Shown one piece after another: positions 54,900 through 64,000 of a stretch of 64,000 bases of DNA. The notes below the pieces were generated by a model, which saw only the letters and a list, made by a program, of their open reading frames with translations, did no database searches and was not told the origin of the DNA. Made by a program: the position numbers and the translations under genes. How positions within the stretch are numbered: position 1 is the stretch's first letter; each line of letters starts with the position of its first letter. Source of the stretch: Plumapathes pennacea (taxonomy: Eukaryota > Cnidaria > Anthozoa > Antipatharia > Myriopathidae); assembly GCA_964036295.1 (NCBI GenBank), contig OZ038472.1, forward strand, positions 3,735,501-3,799,500. The letters are read 5' to 3'.

Positions 54900-56085
54900 A
54901 CAATACCTGTAAATCTCTATTTGCTTAGCTTGGTTTTGTTTCTGCAACCTTTTATCTAACTCAAAAGAAGATTTATTACTATAAAGCTATGTAGAACTGC
55001 TGCATGGAAGAACTACCGGAATAGCACGCTCCGATTGTCTGCAATAGATCCATTTTGACGGAAAAGCTATAGTCCAATAATATTTATGCATCTTCTTTCG
55101 GATTTAGCTTGAATCAAAAATTATATATATATGGGTCCAACTACATGTATTCGGGGAACTTTGAAGCGAGTCCAGAATTATAGTTATATGCGACCACAGC
55201 CATCGATATCATTTACTAAATAGTTAATTATCTGAGACTGTCAAAATAATATTACGACTTTTTAATCTAAGTTTAATACATATAGTGACATTTGCATAGG
55301 GTTTGTTTGTGTTTGACAGCAGGTGTAATGAAGACATTTTTCAAGGGAAATTTACAGGTTCAATTTACAAAAACTAGAAATTAATAGATCGAAGAGTTTT
55401 CAGTGGATTTGAAAGTGTTATACCACAAAATTTCACAAAATACCCTTACTAAACTATATAGTAATAAATGCAACTGCTAATCACAGCATATTCATAATAA
55501 TGTTCACCTAATTTGCCGTAGTCACCTATGTTTAAACGTCCTGCGCGTGCCCCAAGTGAAGAAAAAAGAGCCAAATTTTAGGTGGAAGATAGCATTTGTA
55601 AAGTCGTGAAGAGGTCTTTATTAGAAAAAGATAATAAGAAGAAAAGTTATGGTGCACAAAAAATTAATTTCCAAGCAATATTGCTTTCATGTCGCTTCTA
55701 TACAAACAGAATTGAATCAACAGTGCGGCAAAGCATAAATAACATGCTGTGCTGTACTCAAGCCTGTATATGTTTGCCGTTTTGTCAGAGTGATGTTCCT
55801 AGCGTCATACCTCTCCGTTGTGCAGTACATAGTAAGGTGAAATGAGTCAGTGCGCGTGAAATATAACAAGGAAAACGAATCAACTGCAAACGAAATATTA
55901 TTGGTAGCTACACTTGAGAGGAGTCCGTACCGCAATTACAATTGAGCACCATAAGGAGTTAACTTACATCCGTTCAGATTATCCTCTCAAATAATTTTTT
56001 TTCGTTTTACATTTCGTTTTGAAGTTTTGCATGTCCAAACCTGTTAAACTGCATGCCCCTCTCACACCACACCACATTCATTCAT
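54900..56085 (-). repeat. Inverted copy of array flank sequence
   Basis: Reverse-complemented, this segment reads as an F1 downstream flank (from 56085 leftwards: 'gagaggggcatgcagtttaac', 'gaggataatctgaacgg') followed by a U block. It matches 63460-64000 in opposite orientation. The ORF 55582-55845 exists only because this repeat is AT-rich and ORF-prone; its twin lies on the other strand at 63688-63951. Confidence 0.8.
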
Positions 56086-56353
56086 TCATTCCATAGAGAT
56101 TTACTTGACAGACACACGTTTACTAGAAGTATAAAGTATTGCAATTGTACATGATTGTGAATTCGTGGAGGAACTTATTCGAATAATTCCGCATGAATAA
56201 TAATCAACTCAATATAGAAATGACGATCGCTATTTATAACTTTAAGGTTTGTTCCAAACCTAATGGGCATGCGCGATGTATAATAGCATGACTGGCAGAA
56301 TTGGTAAAATAAGCCCGTGTCATGGCAAATGGTTTGAACCCAGGAGTGTGAAC
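56086..56353. repeat. Forward U-block fragment and tRNA-like phrase
   Basis: Orientation flips back at about 56090 after a (CATT)n run. U-block phrases 'gacgatcgctatttata' and 'gggcatgcgcgatgtata' follow. A phrase at 56288-56345 resembles tRNA A and B boxes but does not fold as a tRNA. Confidence 0.5.
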
Positions 56354-56875
56354 AGTAGGTTGGTTGTGATCGTTCGGGTTAGAGTAGTCTCCAGAAAGAC
56401 TGTCGTTAGTGACTGACGTTTCGACTACCTGAGCGGAAGTCATCTTCAGAGTCAAGTGAAAGTATTCGTCAGATGGCGGTATATATGTCTCTGGTTGTTG
56501 AAGTGATTGGTCCGTTATGTCGGTCTATGGTTGGTCGAGTCGGCTTGGTTGTGTTTCGTTATTGTTCAGTGGATGTTCTGTTGTCCTGTTGATTTGTCTA
56601 TTGTTCGTTCGGTTGCGTTTGATGTCATCTATCAGTCGTTTGTAAGGTGCCGGTAATTGTTGGCATCTGTTGAGTGGTTTCCGTTCTAAGTTTGTGTACC
56701 AGCTTTCCAGTGTAAGTCGTTGGTAGTAGTTGGTACTGTGGCTGATGCATTCAGCAGAGTCCCAGTTGATGTCGTGTTTAGTCTGTCGGTGGTGTTCAGA
56801 AATGTGATTTCTGATGTCACCGTTTCTGGTAGCTCGTTTGTGTTCAGCAAGTCTCATGTTCAGGTTTCTACGACT
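56354..56875 (-). mobile_element. PLE fragment, inverted, truncated within the endonuclease
   Basis: Read leftwards: the latter part of GIY-YIG ('NLNMRLAEHKRATRNGD', 'INWDSAECI', 'YKRLIDDIKRNRTNN', stop at 56525), the PLE tail with a hammerhead core, and the 3' end at 56354. At its other end it abuts a plus-strand PLE tail, giving a head-to-head joint near 56876. Confidence 0.8.
56410..56454 (-). ncRNA. Hammerhead ribozyme-like motif in inverted PLE
   Basis: Reverse complement of the 40213-40257 motif with all core bases (CTGAAGA, GAAA, ACGT, C) and the TGACT/AGTCA stem I intact. Confidence 0.65.
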
Positions 56876-57006
56876 CGACCAACCATAGGCCGACATAACG
56901 GACCAATCACTTCAACAACAAGAGACATATATACCGCCATCTGACGAATACTTTCACTTGACTCTGAAGATGACTTCCGCTCAGGTAGTCGAAACGTCAG
57001 TCATCA
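56876..57006 (+). mobile_element. PLE tail fragment, forward
   Basis: Contains only the last codons of the PLE ORF, its 3' untranslated part and the hammerhead core. It ends a few bases after stem I, where U-block sequence ('gaaagaggctgcaaatatg') resumes. Confidence 0.7.
56959..57003 (+). ncRNA. Hammerhead ribozyme-like motif, forward PLE tail
   Basis: TGACT, CTGAAGA, stem II, GAAA, ACGT, C, AGTCA as in the other copies. The fragment ends almost directly after stem I. Confidence 0.65.
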
Positions 57007-57768
57007 ACGAAAGAGGCTGCAAATATGTTATCGGACAATATTACTTTTTCAGTCGAAATGGATCTATTGCAGACAATCGAAGCGTGCCAGTCCAGGATTT
57101 CTTCCTGTTCTCCTTTAGCTTCTTTAATAAATCTTCTTTTAAGTTAAATAAATAGTTTGGAGAAACAAACCAGGCCCAGCAGATAGAGATTTACTTGGCA
57201 GACACTCGTTTACAAGAATTAAAAAGTATTGCAATTGTACGTGATTGTGAAATGATGGAGACTTTTATTCAAAAACTAACAAAAAAAAAAAAAAAAAAAA
57301 AAAATCAACAGAAATGACGATCGCTTGCTCCAAAACCCAAAGAGCATGGGCGATGTAAATTGTATTATTTATTGGCGTGTTGCGTATTGGAAATATTAGC
57401 AGTACACGGACAAAGATCAAATCCACTAAATACTTTTCTACCCATTCTTTTCATCGTTTGATTGTAAATTTAATGTCACAAACATTGCATTTAAAAATGG
57501 TGCATTACACCTGTTCTCATACGTTCAGGAAAAGTCCACATAATGATAAAACTACACTGAGAATTTAAATAAGATTGTGACAGTTTCAGGCAATTAAAGT
57601 TTAATGTCCATCATCTAAAATTCTGTATAAAATAACCTGTTAATGGTCACATTTCACTAAATAAATTTTGTCTGAATAGGAGTGGCCAGGGATTACTATA
57701 TGTAAGATTCCATTCACGCAGAACCCAAAGGAAGCTGCACGAAATTTAGGGTGGACGAGAGAAACAAA
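57007..57768. repeat. U block of the receptor at 57769, with poly-A run
   Basis: U-block phrases with a 24-base A-run (about 57281-57304) and the pre-ATG block at the end. Confidence 0.65.
57697..57703 (+). promoter_or_regulatory. TATA-like box of the receptor at 57769
   Basis: TATATGT in 'ggccagggattactatatg', 66-72 bases before the ATG. Confidence 0.4.
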
Positions 57769-58701
57769 ATGAATCCAGACAACCGGAGCGGCGACGAGTT
57801 GCTCTGTACGTTACCGTCTTTCGAGTTGGATGGAAGCCCCACTATTCAGAAAATAATCTGCATCTTGATGATACCAACGTGCCTGACAGCAACACTTGCA
57901 AACCTCCTGGTGATAATCTCAATTTGGCGGACTCCGTCTCTACATTCACCGTCCAATATCTTACTCGTCGGTCTGGCTTTTTCTGACTTAGGTGTTGGTT
58001 TGTTGACAGATCCCGTATTCATAGTGTCGGCTGTTGCAAAGATCAAACAAGAAGCCGATCTGTATTGCAAGGCACGGAAAGCTACGTGGATCTCCGGTTA
58101 CTACCTTTGTGTGGTTTCGATTTTAACTCTGACAGCCATAAGCCTGGACCGCTACACTGCAATTCATTTTCACCTCAGATATCAAGAGATTGTGACGGTA
58201 AAACGAACATTTATAGCGCTGATCATCATCTGGATTGAAGGAAGCATCTACAGTTTATTATATGGCTTCAATATTTCATTCCTTCAACCCTTAATATTTT
58301 TCTCAGGATTTTTTGTTCTTGCCGTCATCATGTTTGCCAGTTTCTCGATATATCGGGTGGTTCGTCGTCACCAGACAGAAATAACTGCTCAGATGCAGGT
58401 ACAAATTCAACACAGTGAAGGAAGTTCCTTAAACTTGCCACAGTTTAAAAGATCCTTCATGAACATGTTAATCTTATGTTACAGCCTTCTACTTTGTTAT
58501 CTCCCTTACCTTACTACAACTGGAATTACATTGACAACAGGTCTTACCTCATCAAAGCAATCCGCTTTTGACTTTTCAGTTTTCTTAGCGTGTTTCAATT
58601 CATCTCTCAATCCTTTTCTGTACTGCTGGCGTTATCAGCCAATTCGTGCCGCTCTCACAAAACATTTGCGAGATATATTTTGCAAAAGGTCTCACCAGTG
58701 A
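57769..58701 (+). CDS. Orphan class A GPCR (class F2), intact, short N-terminus
   Basis: 310 residues from the ATG aligned with its paralogues ('MNPDNRSGDELLC'). A GTG 18 bases upstream is in frame but unlikely to be used. It has the shortest N-terminus of the intact set. TM1 'ATLANLLVII', TM2 'LAFSDLGVGLLTDP', TM3 'ISLDRYTAIHFHLRYQE' (Thr replaces Ile after DRY), loop 2 'GFNISFLQP', TM6 'CYLPYLTT', TM7 'SSLNPFLYCWRYQ', tail 'CKRSHQ'. It pairs with 52612. The surrounding flanks differ enough that it is not part of the 15-kb duplication. Confidence 0.93.
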   Translation: MNPDNRSGDELLCTLPSFELDGSPTIQKIICILMIPTCLTATLANLLVIISIWRTPSLHSPSNILLVGLAFSDLGVGLLTDPVFIVSAVAKIKQEADLYCKARKATWISGYYLCVVSILTLTAISLDRYTAIHFHLRYQEIVTVKRTFIALIIIWIEGSIYSLLYGFNISFLQPLIFFSGFFVLAVIMFASFSIYRVVRRHQTEITAQMQVQIQHSEGSSLNLPQFKRSFMNMLILCYSLLLCYLPYLTTTGITLTTGLTSSKQSAFDFSVFLACFNSSLNPFLYCWRYQPIRAALTKHLRDIFCKRSHQ

Positions 58702-59829
58702 AGAACAAGAAGACTAGTGAAGCGCTTAGACATAATCATTTTCTCAGTTTTATACAGTCTTTCAGCATCAAACATGTTTCTTGGGCGATATTCAGTGCCC
58801 ATTTCACAAGAACGACAAGGCCTGTTTATACTGATTCCATCGGAGTTATTGTTGTTGAAAATCTAAGATTCACAACCGAGCCTTGAGTTCATAACATGTT
58901 GTTTTACTGCTGCCTAATTCCGACATTTTATTTATCGTATGCGTAGCCTCCATAGCTTCTTGTAAATGTTGTGAAACAGTGACTTCATAAAAAGAGGCAT
59001 CTTCTGATGTTTTTTCTATGTGCTGTATATGTATGAATCTGTCATAAAGGACTCCTCTAGAGAGTAGCGTGCAACATAGAACTGACTGTTATTGAAATAA
59101 AATAGGACCGACAATATTCCGTTTGCAGGTGTCTTGTTTTTTTAATTATTTTTTGTTTCATTCTTTCCCTTTTCGTGTGTTTGTGAGTTTAAGACGAGGA
59201 CTTATATTTCACGCGCACAGACTCATTTTACCTTAATATGTACTGCACAACGGTCACAACGGAGAGATAACGCTAGGAACACAATCTAATAAAACAGCAT
59301 ACATACACAGACTTGACATACAGCACAGAATGTTATTTATGCTTCGCCGCCCTGTTGATTCCTGACTAAATTATGTTTGTGTAGAAGAGACATGAAAGCA
59401 GTCGATTGAAAATTGATTTTTTTTTTGCACTTTAACATTTATTATTATTATTATTATTATTGTTTTTCAGTAAAGACCTATTTGCAACTATACAAATGCT
59501 ATCTTCCACCTAAAATTTGACTCTTCAGTTGTATTTGGGGCACGCGCAGGAACTTTAAACATAGGTCACTACGGGATATTAGATCAACACTATTTTGCAT
59601 ATTGTATTATTAGCAGTTAGGAATTACAGTCATTTTCATTTAGGGTGTTTTGTGGTTTATAAATTCGACGTTTAGCCGTTGTCCAATAAGCATGGCTATT
59701 GTTTGTTTAGACCAGTACGTTCTTAACCGCGGTCTAAACTTTGTTTAAAAAATCGGCCCCTGGAGTTTGTGCAGCCTGCATAGCTTTGTAAATGTTGAAA
59801 AACAATGCCTTAATGAATGTAGTGTCCTA
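58702..59829. repeat. Class F2 downstream flank with (ATT)n run
   Basis: Matches 53563-54900 but lacks the Harbinger-like MITE. An ATT trinucleotide run lies at 59439-59461. No gene. Confidence 0.7.
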
Positions 59830-60840
59830 AAATGTCTTTTCTTTGGAATTAGTAAAATCTATTGCCACAGTCACTGTTGATACACGTACGATGGCAAGAG
59901 AAGCGCTGAAATGCACCAAGAGTTTCACGGCACTTGTGCCACAACACAAGCTTGAAAAAGCGGTCAAAATCGATTTTAAAACGAGTGGCTTTCAGAGTAT
60001 AATTTGAGTAAACGGGAGTGGCTTGCAACATAAGACTGACTGCTATTCAAAAAACATATGACCGACAGTGTTCAAAGTCAAGCCTTTATGATAACAGGAA
60101 TATGTTCTTTTAGTACTCCTGCCCAATTCCGACACTTTTTCCACATAATAGTTTAAAAAAATATTCGGATTACGGAGTTGCCACGTTACACAGCAAATAA
60201 TCTTAACAGAAAACTCAAAGTGCCTGGGTGTCAAAACAGACAACTAATTTGTGTGTTGCTGGATATTTTCAAATATTTCAGAATGAATAATGAGCATCTT
60301 CGTAATAACATTTTGTAATTTACATTTTGCCAATGATCGGGTGCGACCATCTGCCCAGAAATAAAATTATGTCCTATCAAACCTGAAACACAGGACACTC
60401 ACACAGAATACAAACATAGATCGGTAGCGAGCTGGAAAAGGGCAGTATTGAAAGGGAATTCTTATTAAAGCAGCTTGGTCTTCAGTTACAGACTTCGACA
60501 GTTTAACGGACTCCACAAAGACCAGTCGGGCAAATACTCCTCCGTATAGACCTCATGCTCGCTTAATGAAATAATTACCAAAAACGATTAGGACCAGTCT
60601 TGGCGACAACAGGAATAAAACATTCAAATGTTTACAACAAAAAAACATGCAACAAGCTTCCCTGCTTTTTAAAATGTTTCTTACATTGTACTACGGACAA
60701 GCTCGAGAAGATATTTGGGCTTCTTTTTAAAATGCATTAAACAATTTTATGCACAAACGTGATCACCATTAATAATTTATCGCTCTTAATCGATATGAGT
60801 TTTCATAACAGGGCCGCTGAACAGGACATAATTAATCAAA
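59830..60840. repeat. Class F4-type flank, copy D5
   Basis: Matches the D blocks although the preceding receptor is class F2, so an F4 receptor has been lost between them or the block moved by recombination. Confidence 0.75.
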
Positions 60841-61035
60841 ATGGTTCTCCGCAACACAAGCGGTCTGCTAAAAGAAAACGACAACTCCTCCTGTACTAAT
60901 TTTCTTTCTAGAGGTTCTTTTGCGTTATTCTATTTTATTGTTTTTTTTTCTTCATTAATTATTGTAATTATTGTTTTCTCGAAGACATTAGATTGTGAAA
61001 GCTACTCTGAAATTCGAGATGAAATAAAGTTATAA
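60841..61035 (+). pseudogene. Relic GPCR N-terminus running into a hydrophobic frame
   Basis: 64 codons: 'MVLRNTSGLLKENDNSS', Cys, 'FLSRGSF', then a hydrophobic run 'FYFIVFFSSLIIVIIVF' read from T-rich DNA, and a charged end. The first 32 codons match the receptor N-terminus; the rest does not match TM1. Probably non-functional, although a one-helix membrane peptide is formally encoded. Confidence 0.6.
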
Positions 61036-62224
61036 ATGCTATCTTTCACATAAAATTTGACTCTTTTTTGGGTTTTTGGGGCACGCGAAGGATCTTTAAA
61101 CACAGGTGATTACGGCATGTTAGATCAACACCATTACGCATATTGTATGATTAACAGTTAGGAATTACTACATTGTTAGTTAAGGTGTTTTGTAAATTTT
61201 GCGGAATAACACTTTCATACCCACGGAAAGCTTCCTCGCTTACTCTTTTGGTTTCTGTAAATTGGGTCTAAACATTTCCATTAAAATAATCTTCGTTACA
61301 CCTGTTGTGAAAAACAAACCCTATGCAAATCTCCTCATATCGGTAATGTGACCACGTATAACATTACTGGGACAGTCTCCGATCACTTAACTGTTTAGTA
61401 AATAACATCCATTCTGTGGTCGTTTATAGTTACTTTGGAATCACTTCTAAGTTTACCAATTACATGTAGTTCGACCACTATATATGTGACCTTTGATTCA
61501 CGCTAAATCCGAAAGAGGGTGCAAATATATATGTCATCGAACAATACTTTGCAACTCAAAATGGATCTATTGCAGACAATCGGAGCGTGCTATAGTCTGG
61601 GATTTCTTCCAGTTCTCCTTTAACTTCTGTAATAAATCTTCTTTTGGGTTAGATAAAAAGTATACAGAAACAAAGCAAAGCCCAGCCGATAGAAATTTAC
61701 TTTACACTCGTTTACGGAAGGTAAAAAGTACTAAAATCGTACATGATATTGCGAAATGATGGAGGTCTTTATTCGAATATTTCAATAGAAATGATGATCG
61801 CTATTTATAAATGTAAGGTTTGTTCCAAACCCAAGGAGCATGCGCGGTGTATATCGTATGATTTGCGTGCAGTGTATTGCAAAAATTAGTAGTATAAGAC
61901 AAAGATCAAATCCACTAAATATTTTTCCATCCATTCCTCTTATCCTATGCTCGTGAACTTAATGTCACAAAAATTGCACTTCACCTGTTCTCATACGGAC
62001 AATAAATGTCCACACAATTATGGTAAATTTCAATAAAAGTGTGACAGTTTCAGGCAATTAACGTTCAATGTCCATCATCTAAAATTCTGTATAAACTAAT
62101 CTGTTAATATGATCACATTTCAAATATATATTCCGTGAATAAGAGTGGCCAGGTATCACTCTATGTGAGATTTGATTCACGAACCCAAAGGAAGGTGCGC
62201 GAAATTTAGTGGACGGAAGAAGTA
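61036..62224. repeat. U block of the receptor at 62225
   Basis: Same order as 15761-16971 and 36419-37706. The ORF 61493-61759 is part of this repeat. Confidence 0.75.
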
Positions 62225-63187
62225 ATGAATCCAGACAACCAAAGCAAGCAAGAAGGAGAAGGCAACGAGTTCTCCTGCAACTTATTTATTGGTAAAACTG
62301 CTTTTGAGTTGGACGACGACGGCCCCGTTAGTCAGATTATAATCTGCATCTTGATGATACCGACGTGCCTGACAGCAACACTGGCAAACCTCCTGGTGAT
62401 AATCTCAATTTGGCGGACTCCATCTCTACATTCGCCGTCAAATATCTTACTCGTCGGTCTCGCTTTTTCTGACTTGGGTGTTGGTTTGGTGACAGATCCC
62501 GCATTCATGGTTTCGACTGTTGCTAAGATCAAGCAAGAAGCCGATCTGTTTTGCAAGGCAAATAGAGCTAAATGGATCTCCGCCTTCTGTCTTTGTGTGG
62601 TTTCGCTCTCCACTCTCACAGCCATGAGCTTGGATCGCTACATTGCAATTCATCTTCACCTCAGATACCAAGAGATTGTGACGGTAAAACGAACACTTAT
62701 AGTGCTGATCATTATCTGGATTGTAGGAAGTATCTGCAGTTTGTTGCATGGCTTGGACGTTTCAATCATTCGATACTTAACAAGTTTCTCAATATGTTTG
62801 CCGCTTATTATTATCACGTTTGCCAGTTTCTCGATACATCGGGTTGTTCGCCGTCATCAGACACAATTAACTGCTCAGATGCAGGTACAAATTGAACACA
62901 GCGAAGGAAATTCCTTAAACTTGCCACAGTTTAAAAGATCCTTCATGAACATGTTAATCTTATATTGGGGCCTTCTACTTTGTTATCTTCCTTACTCTAT
63001 CGTTTGTGTGATTATATTAACAACAGGTCTTACCCCATCAAAGCAATCTGCTTTACAAGTTTCAGCTTTCTTGGTGTGTCTCAATTCGTCTCTCAATCCC
63101 TTCCTGTATTGCTGGCGTTATCAGCCAATTCGTGTTGCTCTTACAAAACTTGTGCGGGATATATTTTGCAAACATTCTGCCCAGTGA
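62225..63187 (+). CDS. Orphan class A GPCR (class F1), intact
   Basis: 320 residues, intronless. N-terminus 'MNPDNQSKQEGEGNEFSC' with sequon N-Q-S and one extra Asp before TM1. TM1 'ATLANLLVII', TM2 'LAFSDLGVGLVTDP', TM3 'MSLDRYIAIHLHLRYQE' (Met replaces the usual Ile), short loop 2 ('HGLDVSIIRY'), TM6 'CYLPYSIV', TM7 'SSLNPFLYCWRYQ', tail 'CKHSAQ'. The only intact F1 gene here; its sisters at 16972 and 37707 are frameshifted. AATAAA at 63294. Ligand unknown. Confidence 0.93.
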   Translation: MNPDNQSKQEGEGNEFSCNLFIGKTAFELDDDGPVSQIIICILMIPTCLTATLANLLVIISIWRTPSLHSPSNILLVGLAFSDLGVGLVTDPAFMVSTVAKIKQEADLFCKANRAKWISAFCLCVVSLSTLTAMSLDRYIAIHLHLRYQEIVTVKRTLIVLIIIWIVGSICSLLHGLDVSIIRYLTSFSICLPLIIITFASFSIHRVVRRHQTQLTAQMQVQIEHSEGNSLNLPQFKRSFMNMLILYWGLLLCYLPYSIVCVIILTTGLTPSKQSALQVSAFLVCLNSSLNPFLYCWRYQPIRVALTKLVRDIFCKHSAQ

Positions 63188-64000
63188 AGAGCGAGAAGGC
63201 TAGTCAAGCGTGTAGACTATTTTAGCTTTCAGACGATTAGTCATAATGTGTTGCAGCCTTCATGGCTTTGTAAATGTTGTAAAGCATTGACGTAATAAAT
63301 AAAGTGTCCCCAAAACGCTTTTCTCTGGACTAAGTCAATGGCATAATTTTCTGTTTTCTTTCTTTCTTTCTTTCTTTTTGTCAAAGCGTGGATAGTTTTA
63401 GAGAGGTGGTGAAACGCAACAAAAACAACAGTACGTGTGTCAGGGCAAGGACTGAATGTGGTGTGGTGTGAGAGGGGCATGCAGTTTAACAGGTTTGGAC
63501 ATGCAAAACTTCAAAACGAAATGTAAAACGAAAATAATTTATTTGAGAGGATAATCTGAACGGATGTAAGTTAACTCCTTATGGTGCTCAATTGTAATTG
63601 CGGTACGGACTCCTCTCGAGTGTAGCTACCGATAATATTTCGTTTGCAGGTGTTTCGTTTTCCTTGTTATATTTCACGCGCACTGACTCATTTCACCTTA
63701 CTATGTACTGCACAACGGAGAGGTATGACGCTAGGAACATCACTCTGACAAAACGGCAAACATATACAGGCTTGAGCACAGCACAGCATGTTATTTATGC
63801 TTTGCTGCACTGTTGATTCAATTCTGTTTGTATAGAAACGACATGAAATCAATATTGCTTGGAAATTAATTTTTTGTGCACCATAACTTTTCTTCTTATT
63901 ATCTTTTTCTAATAAAGACCTCTTCACAACTTTACGAATGCTATCTTCCACCTACATTTTGGCTTTTTTTTTCACTTGGGGCACGCGCAGGACGTTTAAA
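63188..64000. repeat. Class F1 downstream flank and start of next U block
   Basis: AATAAA at 63294, a (TTTC)n run at 63356-63378, then sequence whose reverse complement lies at 54900-56085. The window ends inside this repeat, so the array probably continues to the right. Confidence 0.75.

Noticed and set aside
55582..55845. Conserved 87-codon ORF (twin on minus strand at 63688-63951)
   Set aside because: Its conservation is explained by an inverted duplication of non-coding flank; related copies near 50376-50573 are broken by indels.
56288..56345. tRNA gene
   Set aside because: A- and B-box-like phrases are present, but acceptor and T stems do not pair.

Overview
The window looks like metazoan nuclear DNA, most likely from an anthozoan cnidarian (stony coral or sea anemone). 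It is AT-rich and has intron-bearing genes with GT/AG splice sites. It also has a large array of near-identical intronless class A (rhodopsin-like) GPCR genes, Penelope-like and LINE retroelements, and many short inverted-repeat DNA transposons. The taxon is inferred from gene style only; no marker gene fixes it.

Layout. 1-950 is a degenerate minisatellite. 950-4070 holds fold-back elements and a 250-bp tandem duplication. 4074-5706 carries at least six phase-consistent exons of an ELM2/SANT-type nuclear protein gene on the plus strand. 5707-11440 is mostly unique non-coding DNA with three small transposon remnants (7410, 10271, and a tRNA-like piece at 10741). 11441-12811 (minus) encodes the C-terminal part of a DUF229/sulfatase-like protein. 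From 14261 to the right edge the window is one GPCR array.

The GPCR array holds six full-length receptor ORFs (21926, 27215, 30851, 52612, 57769, 62225), five near-complete copies broken by small indels (16972, 25026, 37707, 42733, 45709) and one more broken close to its N-terminus (47885). It also holds truncated copies and relics (14261, 15598, 19914, 29585, 36051, 40630, 50203, 51696, 60841). By their 3' flanks the receptors fall into four classes, and the order F4-F1-(truncated)-F2-F3 occurs twice. About 15 kb (roughly 14.4-29.7 kb) is repeated about 20.6 kb further on (35.4-50.3 kb), with shared transposon insertions and shared breaks. This is a recent segmental duplication by unequal exchange, or an assembly artefact.

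Mobile DNA inside the array includes Penelope-like element (PLE) fragments with a GIY-YIG endonuclease. Their tails contain what I read as hammerhead ribozyme cores, seen in two sequence families. There is a 5'-truncated LINE (32471-35354, minus) with target-site duplications, a 629-bp terminal-inverted-repeat element present in both duplicates, a 374-bp element with 6-bp target duplications, and a Harbinger-like MITE whose empty site survives in a paralogue. The 69-bp hairpin near 26.4 kb and its duplicate near 47.0 kb differ by paired, compensating substitutions in both arms. None of the receptors has an assignable ligand; they are best called orphan class A GPCRs, and a possible chemosensory role is conjecture.
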